The position numbers were made by a program, and so were the translations under genes. DNA of 64,000 nucleotides, from the NCBI GenBank assembly GCA_043228905.1, contig JBHGNT010000005.1:17360001-17424000 (forward strand). The letters are read 5' to 3'. Positions 52,720 to 64,000 of this stretch are shown here, one piece after another; position 1 is the stretch's first letter; each line of letters begins with the position of its first letter. Below the pieces are notes generated by a model. The model was not told the origin of the DNA. It saw only the letters and a program-made list of their open reading frames with translations, and searched no databases. The DNA comes from Azolla caroliniana (taxonomy: Eukaryota > Polypodiophyta).

Positions 52720-54810
52720 GTCTACTTCTTCTAGCTAGGATGGCTTCACCCTTTGAGATACCGCCATTTCCCGTTCCAGGGCCTCCTGTGCTTGAGGTAG
52801 TTCTCTGACGACATCTCTATTCGGTTGCTCTCCGGCATCTTTCGGTTGTGCAATATACAGAGAGACTGCTTCAGCCACATCTATTTCGAACAAGGGTATG
52901 CTTCAAGATATTGATCGACATCCTCGTCGGAGAGCCCTTCCAGCATATTAACGCTTTCAGTGTATAATGGTGTTAGCTCTTTGCTGATTCCGGTTTGTGG
53001 ATGTGTCGGTACCCATACTTTGGTTTTGCCTCGTCGGAACGTAATCACGTACGTTCTTTCACCAGTTTTGCTTAATGTGCGCCGTCCGCAACCATGGTCG
53101 TCCAAGCAATAGTGGGTAAGCCCCTTGGGTATTTAACTAGAGAACCACCGTAGAAATGCGGAATACATGTCCTCCAATTGTTACCTCCAGATCTCGTATT
53201 AAACCGGTGGGTCTTACCGAACTCGTGTCTGCCATCCGGAGCCAAAACGGACAAGGCTCCCACTCCTGGATTCCCAAGGTATCACAAGTACGGAGGCTGA
53301 TTACATTGACGCCTGATCCTCCGTCAATGATTGTCCCTGGTAGCTCGCGCCCTTTGACTATGGCAGTGATTGCCGGACTGCTTGTGTCCACCACTACCGA
53401 CTCGTCCTCTGGGTTGGAAAAGAAAGTCGGAGCCGGCGATGAGTCTCATGGTATTATTGCTAATTTCAGTCCATCCGTGAACCGGGGTACTAATTGTAGT
53501 AGTCGGCCTAATGGCAACATAATTGGACATTCCTATAACGCCTTCCATGTTGGGTTTTTGGATTGTATTGTGTCGGTAACCTCCGTCAGTGCCTCCTTTT
53601 GTTGTTTGACCTCGGCCGCATTTCGTTCATTTGCCTTCTCTACCCATTTGGTGGCCTGTTTCCGGATAGCCTCTTGTGTCTTTGCTTAGATGTATCTGAT
53701 GTTGATACATCTGCGGATCCAGCCCTCACATATCCTCATAAGACCATGCAAATACATCCTGGAATTCTTTCAATAATGTAATCATTGCCGTTTTGTTTTC
53801 TGGTGACATCTCTTTGGCAATATGTATTGGCCGTGCTTCCTCTCCAATTCCCAAGTCTACTTCTTCTAGCTAGGATGGCTTCACCCTTTGAGATACCGCC
53901 ATTTCCCGTTCCAGGGCCTCCTGTGCTTGACGTAGTTCTCTGACGGCATCTCTATTTAGTTGCTCTCCGGCATCTTCCGGTTGTGCAATATACAGAGAGA
54001 CTGCTTTGGCCACATCTATTTCGAACAAGGGTATGCTTCAAGATACTGATCGACTTCCTCGTCGGCAAGCCCTTCCAGCATATTAACGCTTTCAATGTAT
54101 AACGGTGTTAGCTCTTTGCCCGTTCTAGTTTGTGGATGTGTTGGTACCCATACTTTGGTTTTGCCTCGTCGGAACGTAATCACGTACGTTCTTTCACCAG
54201 TTTTGCTTAATGTGCGCCGTCCGCAACCAATGTCGTCCAAGCAATAGTGGGTAAGCCCCTTGGGTATTTAACTGGAGAACCACCGCAGAAATGCGGAATA
54301 CATGTCCTTCAATTGTTACCTCCAGATCTCATATTAAACCGGTGGGTCTTACCGAACTCGTGTCTGCCATCCGGAGCCAAAACGGACAAGGCTCCCACTC
54401 CTGGATTCCCAGGGTATCACAAGTACGGAGGCTGATTACATTGACGCCCGATCCTCCGTCAATGATCGTCCCTGGTAGCTCGCGTCCTTGGACAATGGCA
54501 GTGATTGCCGGACTGCTTGTGTCCACCACTATCGACCCGTCCTCTGGGTTGGAAAAGAAAGTCGGAGCCGGCGACAAGTCTTGTGGTGTTATTGCTAAAT
54601 TCAGTCCATCCGTGAACCGGGGTACTAATTGTAGTAGTCGGCCTAATGGCAACGTAATTGGACATTCCTATAACGCCTTCCATGTTGGGTTTTTGGATTG
54701 TATTGTGTCGGTAACCTCCGTTAGTACCTCCTTTTGTTGTTTGACCTCGGCCACATTTCGTTCATTTGCCTTCTCTACCCATTTGGTGGCCTGTTTCCGG
54801 ATAGCCTCTT
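52543..54810. repeat. 1.13-kb tandem duplication in the old gypsy pol/protease region
   Basis: The blocks 52543-53674 and 53675-54810 align along their whole length, both running from the pre-RT linker through the protease to the gag end. Examples are GGCTTCACCCTTTGAGATAC and TGATGTTGATACA, which occur in both. The junction is at GCCTCTTGTG|TCTTTGCTTAG. Confidence 0.88.
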
Positions 54811-55236
54811 GTGCTTCCCACTCCGTCGTCTTTCCTTTTGCCCTGGTGGTGACTTGCTGTATATCCGCGACCTCTGCTACCACCATATTGACTACCGGTC
54901 ATTTTTCATTACTTTTCATCAGTCATTGGTTGTTGTAATGGCCTTCCTGCCGACAATAATAACAATACGCTTTCCGGGTATTGTTTGATTCTACTTTTGG
55001 CCCGATACTTAGTTGAAATCTTGTTGCCAGCCGATTAGGCTCTTCCGTTCATCTTTGTTTTGGCTGAGTGCCACTCAAGCCTCCCTCTGGCTCTCGTGGG
55101 TATTCCTTCGCCAGTTCCCGATGCTCCTCCTTTCGGTTGTTTCATTTCTTATTAAAACATCGATGGATCTTGTATCCTTGTTGGCGGCGATCTCCGTAAT
55201 CCCCGCGTTGATCCTCTCCCCTTTGTTGAATACGAG
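52720..55236 (-). pseudogene. Old gypsy protease and gag C-terminus, in two copies (broken)
   Basis: Protease motifs GTIIDGGSGVNVISLRTCDT occur at about 53340 and again at 54470. Between and beyond are PCPFWLRMADTSSVRP and the gag-end helix ATKWVEKANERNVAEVKQQK (54886-54668). The third CCHC knuckle is recognisable near 54940-54970. Stops interrupt each block. Confidence 0.85.
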
Positions 55237-55525
55237 TGTATAATGGCCGTATTCACATTGTCCCTTTGGACAGCCCAAGTTTGGGCCATTTCTGTAAATA
55301 GCATAAAGGGCAGTTGCCCTAGGATAGTCACTATATATAGTGACTTTGTAACCTTTAGTGAAGGTTGGTTGTCATTTGTAATTGTTGCTATTAGAATATA
55401 CCGTTTCCTTTGTGCCTCTCTCTCTCTCTCTCTCTCTCCCTCTGTGTCTATCTTGCTCATGTATACACAGGTTCTTCATCACGAATGTTGCTTGCACTTC
55501 CGCATTGACGACGTTGTCCACAACA
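55237..55525 (+). repeat. LTR-like sequence followed by a tRNA-Met primer site
   Basis: The 289-bp segment begins TGTATAATGGCC, ends GTTGTCCACAACA and contains TATATATAGTG and a (TC)n tract. Immediately after it, TGGTATCAGAGC at 55528-55539 is the classic initiator tRNA-Met primer site. No partner LTR was found at the right end near 60735. Confidence 0.7.
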
Positions 55526-56049
55526 TTTGGTATCAGAGCGTTGGAGGTTCTTCAACCCGTTGCCAGCAGTCATCGTACAACACAACATTTTGTTTTCGTT
55601 TTCTTTGAAGAACAGAGAAGGGAGAAGAAAAAACAAAAAGCTCTCATCTCACTGTGTTAAATCACAAATTGGAGTAAGCTAGTCAGTTGTACTCTATTCC
55701 TGTGATTGTAACCGCTTGAGGGGAGCTCCTTGAGCAACAATCGACCCAATCGTGCTTCATTCGGTTAAACAACATCCGAATAGGTCACCGGACGCTATTC
55801 ATCCGCTTGTTGTAACCACCCATTGCAGATTGGTCTCCTGGCAACAACCATTCCGTGCTTCAATCGGCTGATCGACATTTGGGAGGATCAGTTGGATCCG
55901 TCCCTCACATCGTTGCAGTCATCCGAAGCAGAATCGGCCCAAACAATCGGTTTCGTGTAATCGGTATTCAGGATACAATCGGAAGCTAACCAGGCTCACT
56001 CCGACTCGGCAACATTCGGGAAGACCAGCCAGTTCTATCCCTCAAGTTA
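55526..56049 (+). other. Leader after the primer site
   Basis: No coding frame is evident. CG-containing sequence with repeats of ATCGGC/CAATCGG resembles the copia internal region to its right in composition. Confidence 0.5.
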
Positions 56050-56611
56050 TGTTGAGAGACAAGCTCAACATTTGTGCGTAATACGATGCGTAACTAGTGT
56101 GTAGACTGGGTGCGTAAACTCGGTACGCATAACATGGTCGTAGCGGTGCGTAAACCGTGAGGCCGTTAGAAAGATATTCCTCGTAAGGAATAGTTTTGGG
56201 AGTATGTGTCGAGGCTCATTTATGAGCAGTCGAGTACTGTTAGTACTTGTGTCAGCCCAATTGTCATGGCTTGTATAAAAGTGCTCACTGAGCACATCCT
56301 ATGTACAGATTGAGTATTATTTTTTAATTAAGTTCTGTGTTTACTCTCTCTCTGTCTCTCCCGTGCGTATTGTGCAAACCTAAGCTTTCCATTAAACCTG
56401 CGTTTTTTGTTCAGTTTTCTATATTGCTTCTGCACGCAATTCTTTTCAAGTTACCAGAGTCACTCCGAGCAAGTTCAGCAACAAGTATCCGAAACCAAAC
56501 CGACTCGGGTTCAAAACCGACTAGAACGATATCGGATGAGCCGACCGACTGCACCCCACTAAGGTTCGTAGTCAACTCCGAAACGAGTCTTACCAACCGA
56601 AACCGAAGCAG
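56050..56611 (+). other. Probable second LTR start and leader of the copia element
   Basis: TGTTGAGAGACAAGCTCAAC at 56050 almost equals the first bases of the solo LTR at 30950. A TATA-like GTATAAAAGTGC lies near 56273, followed by TC-rich sequence. A weak primer-site-like GTTACCAGAG occurs near 56448. The LTR end is not certain, and no matching 3' LTR exists in the window. Confidence 0.5.
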
Positions 56612-59600
56612 ATGGCATCAACATCCGGCTCATCGGAGATAAGTCTAAGGAGGTTCGACGGTTCGAACTTCAACTTCTAGAAGGAACAAATGCATGACTA
56701 TCTCATAGTCAAGGGTCAGATAGACCTGATTGAGAATGAAAATCCTCCAGAAGCATACAAGGCAAATGAGTGGCTAAAGCTGGACAGAATCGTCCGCGCC
56801 ACGATTCGGATGCACTTGTCGGAGTCAGTGTACTTCACAGTGCAATCATGCACGACAACGTTTGAAATTTGGAAAACACTGTCGGAAACTTATGTAAAGA
56901 AGGTTGCCGCAACGAAGATGTATCTGATCCGGCGCCTCTACAACTTGCGGTTCAAGCACACCTCAACAAGTATGAAAGCATAAGCTCCCAAATCTCGTCT
57001 CAGGGGACGGTAATCGAGGATGAACTCAAAGCAATGATACTCATGAGTAGTCTCCCCTCTTCATGGGAAACTTTCATTACAACCGTGTGCAATGCTTCAA
57101 CAACTGTCGTTAAGTACTCCGAAGTCACGAGCGCAATCCTGACTGAAGCAGCTCGGAGAAAGTCTTTCGCCAAAGACTTTCCAGATGAAGCTTACGTAGT
57201 ACAAGGTTCGACCAACCGATCGAACAACCGGGGAAGAAGTTCTTCCCGACCACCGAACAATCAGCAAAGCCAGAGCAAGTCCCAGGACAACCGAATTTGC
57301 AACTATTGCAAGAAATCGGGACACATCAAAGTCGACTGTCTGGCACTCAAAGCAAAAAACAACAAAGCTCAGAGAGCGGATCAGAAGAGTAGCCGGCATG
57401 AGGAGGTCAACTACGAAGAGTCAAAATTTTGACGACCGACCCGAACATACTGTCCATAGAGAAACTAGTCGAATCAGAAGTTCTGCTTACGACTGAGGAA
57501 TCGAGCACATGGCTCCTGGACTCGGGCGCATCGTATCATGTGACACCTCACCGATCTCAGTTTTGGCAATACACGGACTGGTACTCCGACTCAGTTCGAG
57601 TTAGAAACGCACAACATTGTGCTATAATCGAAATCGGCACCGTAGAGCTCAAACTTCCGGGTTGCTCTACACTCATACTACACAACATCCGACACGTTCC
57701 TGAGCTATCAAGACCCTTGATCTCATTCGGACAACTTGACGAAGCCGGCATCTATGTCGGGTTCTCATCAGGAGGGTGGACACTCCATAAAGGGAACCTC
57801 CTGCTTGCTCGAGGACCCAAGTTACACTCTTTGTATCCTTTATATGTCACGCTCAAAGAGGGTGACTTATTTCTGGTTGATATCCCTGTGTCATCGTTAT
57901 GGCATGGACGACTTGGACACCTCAGCAAGGCTGGCATAACGCACCTATCCAGAGCCGGTTACATCCCCAAGCTCTCCTTCTCGGATCACCAATTCTGCGA
58001 GCATTGCTAGTATAGCAAACAGGTAGCCACATCACACCCGACATCAGCACCAAGAGAATCGAGCCCCCTCGATTTAGTCCACTCGGACGTCTGTGGCCCG
58101 ATGCCACATCAATCTCTCGGTGGTGCTTCGTACTTCGTCAGTTTCATTGACAACTCGACTCGGAAGGTGTGGGCTTATCCCATCCGAACCAAAGATCGAG
58201 TGTTATCAATCTTCTCTGAATGGCTTGCAATGGTCGAAAATCAGACCGGTCGGAAACTGAAATGTCTCCGAACCGACAATGGAGGAGAATTCAAGTCTAA
58301 AGAATTCGTCAAATTCTGCCAGGAACACGGCATTCGACGTGAATATATGGCACCCTATAGTCCAGAGCAGAACAGAATTGTTGAACACATGAATCGAACG
58401 ATTCAAGAACGCGTAGTATCCATGCTCCAACACTCCGGACTGTCGGATGGCTTCTGGGCGGAGGCTCTACTTACGGCAGTACACATAATAATTATGTCGC
58501 CAAGTAGACCTCTAGGACTCCAAATACCTCAGGAAATATGGACCGGCAGTAAGCTGAATTATGACAAACTGAGGATCTTCGGTTGCGAGGTGTATGCTCT
58601 CATACCGAAAGACGACCGCCGGAAACTCGCACCAAGGTCAAGGAAATGTGTTTTTCTTGGATATGGACCCGACGGCGAGATCGGATACCGACTCTGGGAC
58701 CCCGAGCACAGACAAATCGTCCGAAGTTCGGACGTCGTGTTCAACGAGTCGGCTATGCATAAAACGGCCGAAAGGCCTATTGAAGTTTGAAGGGTAATAT
58801 TTTCCGAAGTGCCAACCCTTCATGACAGCCCAGCCCACAACACGAGATCGGTTTCACGGGTAACCGAGAACTCTCACACCGAATCCCCCAATTCGGCACA
58901 GCCGAATGGCTCGGCTCCCGACCATCCGACATTGACACCCGGTGCGACTAGTCCAGTCATACCTCACAGATCCAAGAGACTATCGCAACCTCCCGAGAGG
59001 TACTCTCCCGGAATTTTCTTTACCGACGTCTTACGAAGAAGCATCGGCATCTACCGATTCAGCCACATGGCATCTAGCGATGGAGTCGGAAATGCACTCC
59101 ATTCGGGCAAAAAAGACTTGGGACTTGGTCGAATTACCAAAGAATCGACATGCTTTTCCATGTAAGTGGGTCTATCGACTAAAAGAGACGTCTGACTCGA
59201 CCACCCCAAAGTACAAGGCCAGATTAGTTGCGAAGGGATTTAGACAAGAACATGGCGTCGACTTCGACGAAATCTTTTCACTAGTGGTGAAAATGACGAC
59301 CCTCCATTTCATGCTCAACTTCATGGCCGCCGACAACTTGGAGTTGATTCAGCTAGATGTAAAAGCGGCATTCCTCCATGGTGACCTATAGGAGGAAATC
59401 TATATGGAGCAGCTAAAAGGTTTTGTGGTATCCGGCCAGGAACATCTAGTCTGCTGACTCATGAAGAGTTTATACGGCCTGAAATAGGCACCCCAACAGT
59501 GGTACAAGAAGTTCGACGACTTCATCCAATTGGTCGGCTTCTCCAAGAGCGATGAGAACCACTGTCTCTTCACCAAAACAGCTCAAGATGGGTCTCTCGT

Positions 59601-60590
59601 CTTCTTCATCATCTACGTGGACGACATGCTACTCTCCGGTCGGCATGCCGAAGAGCTCACCGAACTCGTTCGGCAACTATGGCTGAAGTTTGCCATGAAG
59701 AACCGCGGTCCGGCAAGACACATACTTGGTATGAAGATTAGTCGGTATCGCGATACACGACAACTTTTCTTGTCTCAAACCGACTACATCAGACGTGTCT
59801 TAGAACGCTTCAACATGCAATAGGCCAAGTCTGCTTCGACCCCGCTCCCCATTAACCTTCGGCTGTCTCAGCAAGATTGTCCGACACCCGGTCCGGAGGG
59901 GGAAGATATGAAGTCAGTACCGTATGCACCGGCAGTCAGCTCCCTCATGTACGCGATGGTCGCGACACGGCCTGATATTTCTCACGCCGTATGAGTCGTC
60001 AGCAGATTCATGCACAACCCCGGCCGATCACACTAGAACGCAGTCAAGCATGTGTTCAGATATCTAGCTGGCACAAAAGACCACGACATTCTTTTCGGCC
60101 TGAACTCAACCTTAGGCGTAGTCGGTTACACTGACTCGGACTTCGCCGGCTATGTGGACAGTCGGAAATCAACAACCGGATATTGTTTCAAATTCAGCAA
60201 TGGAACAATCTCGTGGAAGTCAAAACTTCAAGAGTGCACGACCACCTCAACGACCGAAGCAGAATATGTAGTTGTGTCCGACGCGGCAAAAGAAGCTTTA
60301 TGGCTCAGTCGGCTAGCGCACACGTTTCGATAGGTCGACTCCGACTCGGCTCCAGTTGTCTACAGCGACAGTTGGGGTGTTGTTGCTTTGTCAAAAAATC
60401 CAATTCACCACAACGCCTCTAAGCATATCGACGTTCAATATCACTTCGTTCAGGACTGCGTCATTTCAGGGAAAATCGGTCTCGAGAAGATATCCTAAAC
60501 TGATAATGTCGCAAATGGAATGACCAAGTGCCTTTCGGTGGATCGTTTCCGGTCCCTTCGGCACCAGATGGGCGTAATGAAAAATCGGTT
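56612..60590 (+). pseudogene. copia gag-pol polyprotein (broken)
   Basis: Gag starts MASTSGSSEISLRRFDGSNF, with a stop after 22 codons and a frameshift near 56900; the CCHC knuckle is CNYCKKSGHIKVDC (about 57300). The protease has WLLDSGASYHVTPH (57510). Integrase shows WHGRLGHLSKAG, the HHCC region with CEHC then a stop, FIDNSTRKVWAYPI and LRTDNGGEFKSKEF. RT has KWVYRLKE, LIQLDVKAAFLHGDL then a stop, and YVDDMLLSG (about 59610). RNase H shows GYTDSDFAGYVDSRKSTTGY and STTEAEYVV. The order is copia-type. At least six stops or frameshifts are present. Confidence 0.92.
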
Positions 60591-60739
60591 TGATTAAAGT
60601 CGGACACACAGCACAGGATGGTTTCGGACCACCGACATCGATTCTCTTAGGATCGGCTTCAGCCCTTCCGACCCGATCGATTCGGTCCTCTGTCTTCGGA
60701 TCTTGTCGACTCTGACAAAACTGATCTTGTCAGATCTTG
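60591..60739 (+). other. Right end of the copia region, 3' LTR not recognisable
   Basis: A CG-rich tail with direct repeats of GATCTTGTC ends where the old gypsy gag resumes (ATACCGGACATCCTGTACAG). No copy of the 55237 or 56050 LTR starts is present, so the 3' LTR was probably deleted. Confidence 0.5.
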
Positions 60740-62145
60740 TCGCTATACCGGACATCCTGTACAGGTCGGTAACACTCGTCTCGATGCCAACGTTCTTCTT
60801 CCTCTTCCCAGTCGTTGCGGGTATCGATTTGTCTTACATGTGCCGCTTGCCAGTTCAGTAGGCTATATTCGCATCGGTCCATTGTGTGCGACTTGGAATG
60901 ACATAACATGCATTGTGATCGCATGGTACATTCTATTGCAGAGTGCCCAGCATTGAGACAAGTCGTACATTGTATAGCTTGTCGAAAATGTAGGTCTTCT
61001 TCTGTTGGTAATGTACGTTGGAGTGCCCCCACTATTAGCCCCGAGTTCATTTTCTCCATCTCCCTGACCCGGTCTATGACATGGTCGATCGTGCTAGTGT
61101 GAAAATCAATGAATGCGCACAACGTACGCAGGGGTTCCTGGAGTGCTGCTAGGAATATTGCTTTAGCCTCTGCTTCTTGTGGTGCCCGACTTAGCTGGTT
61201 GTGCATCCGCTGGAACCAGATTACGAATTGTTGAATGGTTTCTATAGGTTCTTCCTGTATGGTGTAGAATAGGCCGACCATCTCTCATTGATCCATCTCC
61301 TTGTTGAAGAATTGTAAAAATCTGGTTTTCAAGTCCTCAAACGTAGTGATGGTGCCGGGAAGGTGCGTCAAACGCCATCGCGCGGTTGGTCCTTCCAAAG
61401 TCATGCCAAACTCTGCGATCTTCGATCGTTCTGCTTCGGCGGCGTTCAAGCGTTGCAACACATGGTTTGCTTCCCATGTTTGTAGAAATGCATACACATG
61501 GGCTTCTACGTCTAGATCATCCCGGTACTTGGGATATTGGAAAGGCATATTGTCATCCGGTGTCGGAACTCAAGGTGGTGGTGACGGAGGTCTCTCCCCC
61601 TCTTCTGTTGGAGGCGGTGTCAGAGGTTTTTCCTCCTCTTTTGTCGGAGGCGGTGTATGAGGTCTTTCCTCCTCTTTTTTCGGCGTTGAAGGTCTTCCCT
61701 CTTCCTCCTTCGGAGGCCCACGTGGTACTGTCGGAGGTCGATCCGCCTCGTGCCTTCTTGAAGCTTCTAGTTCTGTTATCGCTGGTTATGGTGTCAGTAT
61801 ATTATCCAATACCTCGTCCTCCGGTCCGTCCGGGGTGTCGTGATTGTTGTGGTAATTCGAATGTACGTTGTAAAACGCCGAAAATGGTTCTGAATCGCCT
61901 TCTCCCGGTGCTAATGCTTGTAGGATGGATTCCACTTCTCTTAGACTACTTAAACTGCTTCCTTCGTCTGGATGGGGATTTTGCTGCACACGGAGTGACT
62001 CCGCGGCCACTCGCTGGATCACCTTTGAAAAGGATCGATCCGCGCGGATTTCTTCCACCGCCTAGTGGTACGCTTCGTGCTTCCGCAGTCTTTCGGCAAG
62101 TCGTCTCGCTCGCTCTGTTGCTGGGTCGTTTGTTGGTCTAGTCAT
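60740..62145 (-). pseudogene. Old gypsy gag (broken)
   Basis: Gag starts at the ATG at 62145 (MTRPTNDPATERARRL) and contains DRSFSKVIQRVAAESL, the capsid segment MPFQYPKYRDD, FLQFFNKEMDQ and MVGLFYTIQEE. Two CCHC knuckles follow (CTTCLNAGHSAIEC, CMLCHSKSHTMDRC). Stops occur near 62061 and 61283, and the Pro/Glu-rich part is frameshifted near 61570. The frame ends where the copia region was inserted. Confidence 0.88.
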
Positions 62146-62200
62146 CCATGCCCCCCGTTGTTCACTGCGCTTGAGTAGGAATCGTGGTCGCCAAAAATTG

Positions 62201-62642
62201 TGTTACTCCTTGGGCAGGACTAGCCCTAACACAGAGTGTCCCTCTAGGACACTTCACCAAAGGGTGGTGCAAGTGGGGTAGGCGTAGACCGTGATACAAA
62301 CGTATTCCTAACCGGCTATTAGCTAGCATGGTAAATGATCTCAATACACGTGTAAGATAGATTCTATTAAGCACAGAACGGTAATTAACTAAAGCTTCAA
62401 AGATTAAACAAGATATAGAACAACAATACTCTCATTAATAAACCGCTAATTGATTACAATCTAACCGGGTCCTTTTATAGGTCACCGGCTTTGGGTACGA
62501 ACCGGTCCGGATCTGAATCGGCATACTGAATCCGTGTCCATCCGTTCGATTCTCAAAATATAATAATTATAGATAGTTCTAAAATAAATATCCCTTTCCC
62601 ATTCTGGACTTTATTCGGCTTGTAAGTCTTTGTCGGTCAACA
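62201..62642 (-). repeat. 5' LTR of the old gypsy element
   Basis: 442 bp, from TGTTACTCCTTGGGCAGG to TTTGTCGGTCAACA, differing from 31955-32431 by some twenty substitutions by eye and one 35-bp indel. The primer site AATCGTGGTCGCCA precedes it at about 62180-62193. Confidence 0.88.
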
Positions 62643-62785
62643 CCGTCCGATTTGGATAAAAAAGAACACACAAAAAAAATTGTTGTTGGAGGTCGCCCAA
62701 CTTTGACACCTCGGTCACCCAACCACATCTGCTTGCCCAACTCTGGTCGTTGTAGGTTGGGCGACCTGATTATAGGTTGGGTGAC
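62643..62785. other. Spacer with a short direct repeat
   Basis: No gene is present. GGTTGGGCGACCTGATTA and GGTTGGGTGACCTGATTA lie in tandem near 62755-62792. Confidence 0.6.
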
Positions 62786-63425
62786 CTGATTAAAAAACTT
62801 GAGATCCAACAAAAACTGGAGTACTACTTGACATCAAAAACTTGAGATAAACAACAAAAACTTGAGTATTACTTGACATCAAGAACTTGAGATACATAAC
62901 AAAAACTTTAGTACTACTTGACATTAAAAACTTGAGATCCAACACAAACTTAAGTACTTCTTGACATAAAAAACTTGAGATAAACAATAAAAACTTGAGT
63001 ACTACTTGACATCAAAAACTTGAGATAAACAACAAAATACATCAAAAACTTGAGTACTACTTGACATCAAAAACTTGAGATCCAACAAAAACTTGAGTAC
63101 TACTTGACATCAAAAACTTGAGATCCAACAAAAACTTGAGACAACACTTGACATAAAAAACTTGAGTACTGCTTGACATCAAAAACTTGAGTACTACATG
63201 ACATCAAGAACTTGAGATAAATAACAAAAACTTGAGTACTACTTGACATCAAAATCTTGAGATCCAACAAGAACTTGAGACAACACTTGACATAAAAAAC
63301 TTGAGATAAACAACAAAAACTTGAGACAACACTTGACATCAAAAACTTGAGATAAACAACAAAAACTTGAGACAACACTTGACATCAAAAACTTGAGATA
63401 AACAACAAAAACTTGAGATCCAACA
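62786..63425. repeat. Degenerate minisatellite
   Basis: Repeated phrases are ACTTGACATCAAAAACTTGA, GATAAACAACAAAAACTTGA and GATCCAACAAAAACTTGAG. They combine into irregular units of about 20-45 bp. Minus-strand Leu/Phe/Ser-rich frames are artefacts of the repeat. Confidence 0.92.
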
Positions 63426-64000
63426 CTTGAATTGAAAATGGATAGATATTCCATTAATAAGGTTATTCAATATACAATATGTGGCATTTTTTCCGTATAC
63501 AAAATACAAAAAAATTTACAAAATCCGTCGTATACACAATTTACAAAATCTGGAGTATACAAAATTTACAAAATCCCCCCACCCTACGCAACTGGAAATC
63601 CTAGTACCCTTCATGCCCACCCTGCAACCTGAATCTGAAGGGAATCCACGTCATATTTGGTGAACCACATACTCTATGCCTTGTCACCAAATACGTATAA
63701 GAAGAAAATTTACAAAATCCGCATGAGACATCCATTTGCAATCACACTTACAATCTGGAGATATCCATCATCATAAAAACTCATCGACCAACATCTGTAT
63801 AGTCTTCATCATGTAAAAGCCATAATCCCAACCATTTGGTTGAGTTGGGATGTGCATTGTCAACCCTCCAACACAATGGTGTGATCTTCTGTAGCACTAG
63901 AAATTGTCCGATCGCAATATCTACAAGACTCCGTAAGGTGTAAGTCGCCTTGTTGTTCAGTGGATCAGAGAAGACTATTGTGCTTGTTAGCTTAGAAACT
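63426..64000. other. No gene recognised
   Basis: Short repeats of GTATACAAAATTTACAAAATC occur near 63495-63570. The remaining sequence shows no credible coding frame or element end before the window stops. Confidence 0.5.

Larger units (their letters stand above)
31955..62642 (-). mobile_element. Old Ty3/gypsy element expanded to 30.7 kb by nested insertions
   Basis: A 3' LTR (31955-32431) and a 5' LTR (62201-62642) of one family face each other. Between them lie, in minus-strand order from the right, gag (62145-60740), the gag end and protease (55236-52720, partly duplicated), RT (52719-51599), RNase H and integrase (51160-49445) and the extra coiled-coil ORF (49052-48998 then 34952-32440). 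The flanks CTGTC (31950-31954) and CCGTC (62643-62647) fit a duplication with one change. Insertions at 34953-48997, 51161-51598 and about 55237-60735 interrupt it. Confidence 0.85.

Noticed and set aside
62790-63454. Phe/Leu/Ser-rich minus-strand proteins
   Set aside because: They are direct translations of the ACTTGACATCAAAAACTTGA minisatellite.

Overview
The window looks like land-plant nuclear DNA, probably from a species with a large, repeat-rich genome. Ty1/copia and Ty3/gypsy elements with plant-type primer sites, a pseudogene of a plant-type nuclear poly(A)-binding protein and abundant (TC)n/(AC)n microsatellites point that way. A Penelope-like element and an L1-type ORF1 make a seed-free plant or gymnosperm attractive, but the sequence alone does not settle this. 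I see no intact ordinary host gene; almost everything is transposable elements, largely nested. No rRNA, intact tRNA or CRISPR was recognised.

Left part (1-3594): the 5' end of a decayed gypsy element on the minus strand (gag plus 5' LTR, 1-1763) and a PABPN1-like retropseudogene (2432-3079).

Centre-left (3595-24916): a three-level nest. A two-ORF LINE is split by a 16.6 kb insert (5571-22198) bounded by a 25-bp target duplication. The insert is a Penelope-like element (PLE) with no recognisable GIY-YIG endonuclease. The PLE is itself split by an 11.8 kb DNA transposon (10361-22124) with 24-bp terminal inverted repeats and a 4-bp AGAT duplication. This transposon is the most unusual object here. 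It carries a spliced 863-aa DDE-like transposase gene on the plus strand and a convergent, spliced, RING-like/coiled-coil gene on the minus strand with two possible terminal exons. Dense arrays of the palindrome AGCTAATTAGCT fill one large intron of each gene and recur next to both termini.

Middle (24917-31954): a second LINE 3' fragment, a decayed copia element (26388-30760, TSD CTCTT) and a solo LTR (30950-31399, TSD TTATG).

Right part (31955-62642): one old minus-strand gypsy element stretched to 30.7 kb by later insertions. These include a non-autonomous LTR element (34953-48997) that in turn holds an apparently intact gypsy element (37162-46960, LTRs identical by eye, TSD AAGAG), a solo LTR (51161-51598) and a decayed copia region (about 55237-60735). 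The intact gypsy has one 1938-codon gag-pol frame and an extra 976-codon coiled-coil ORF between pol and the 3' LTR; a decayed relative of that ORF persists in the old host element. The window ends in a minisatellite (62786-63425) and unassigned sequence.
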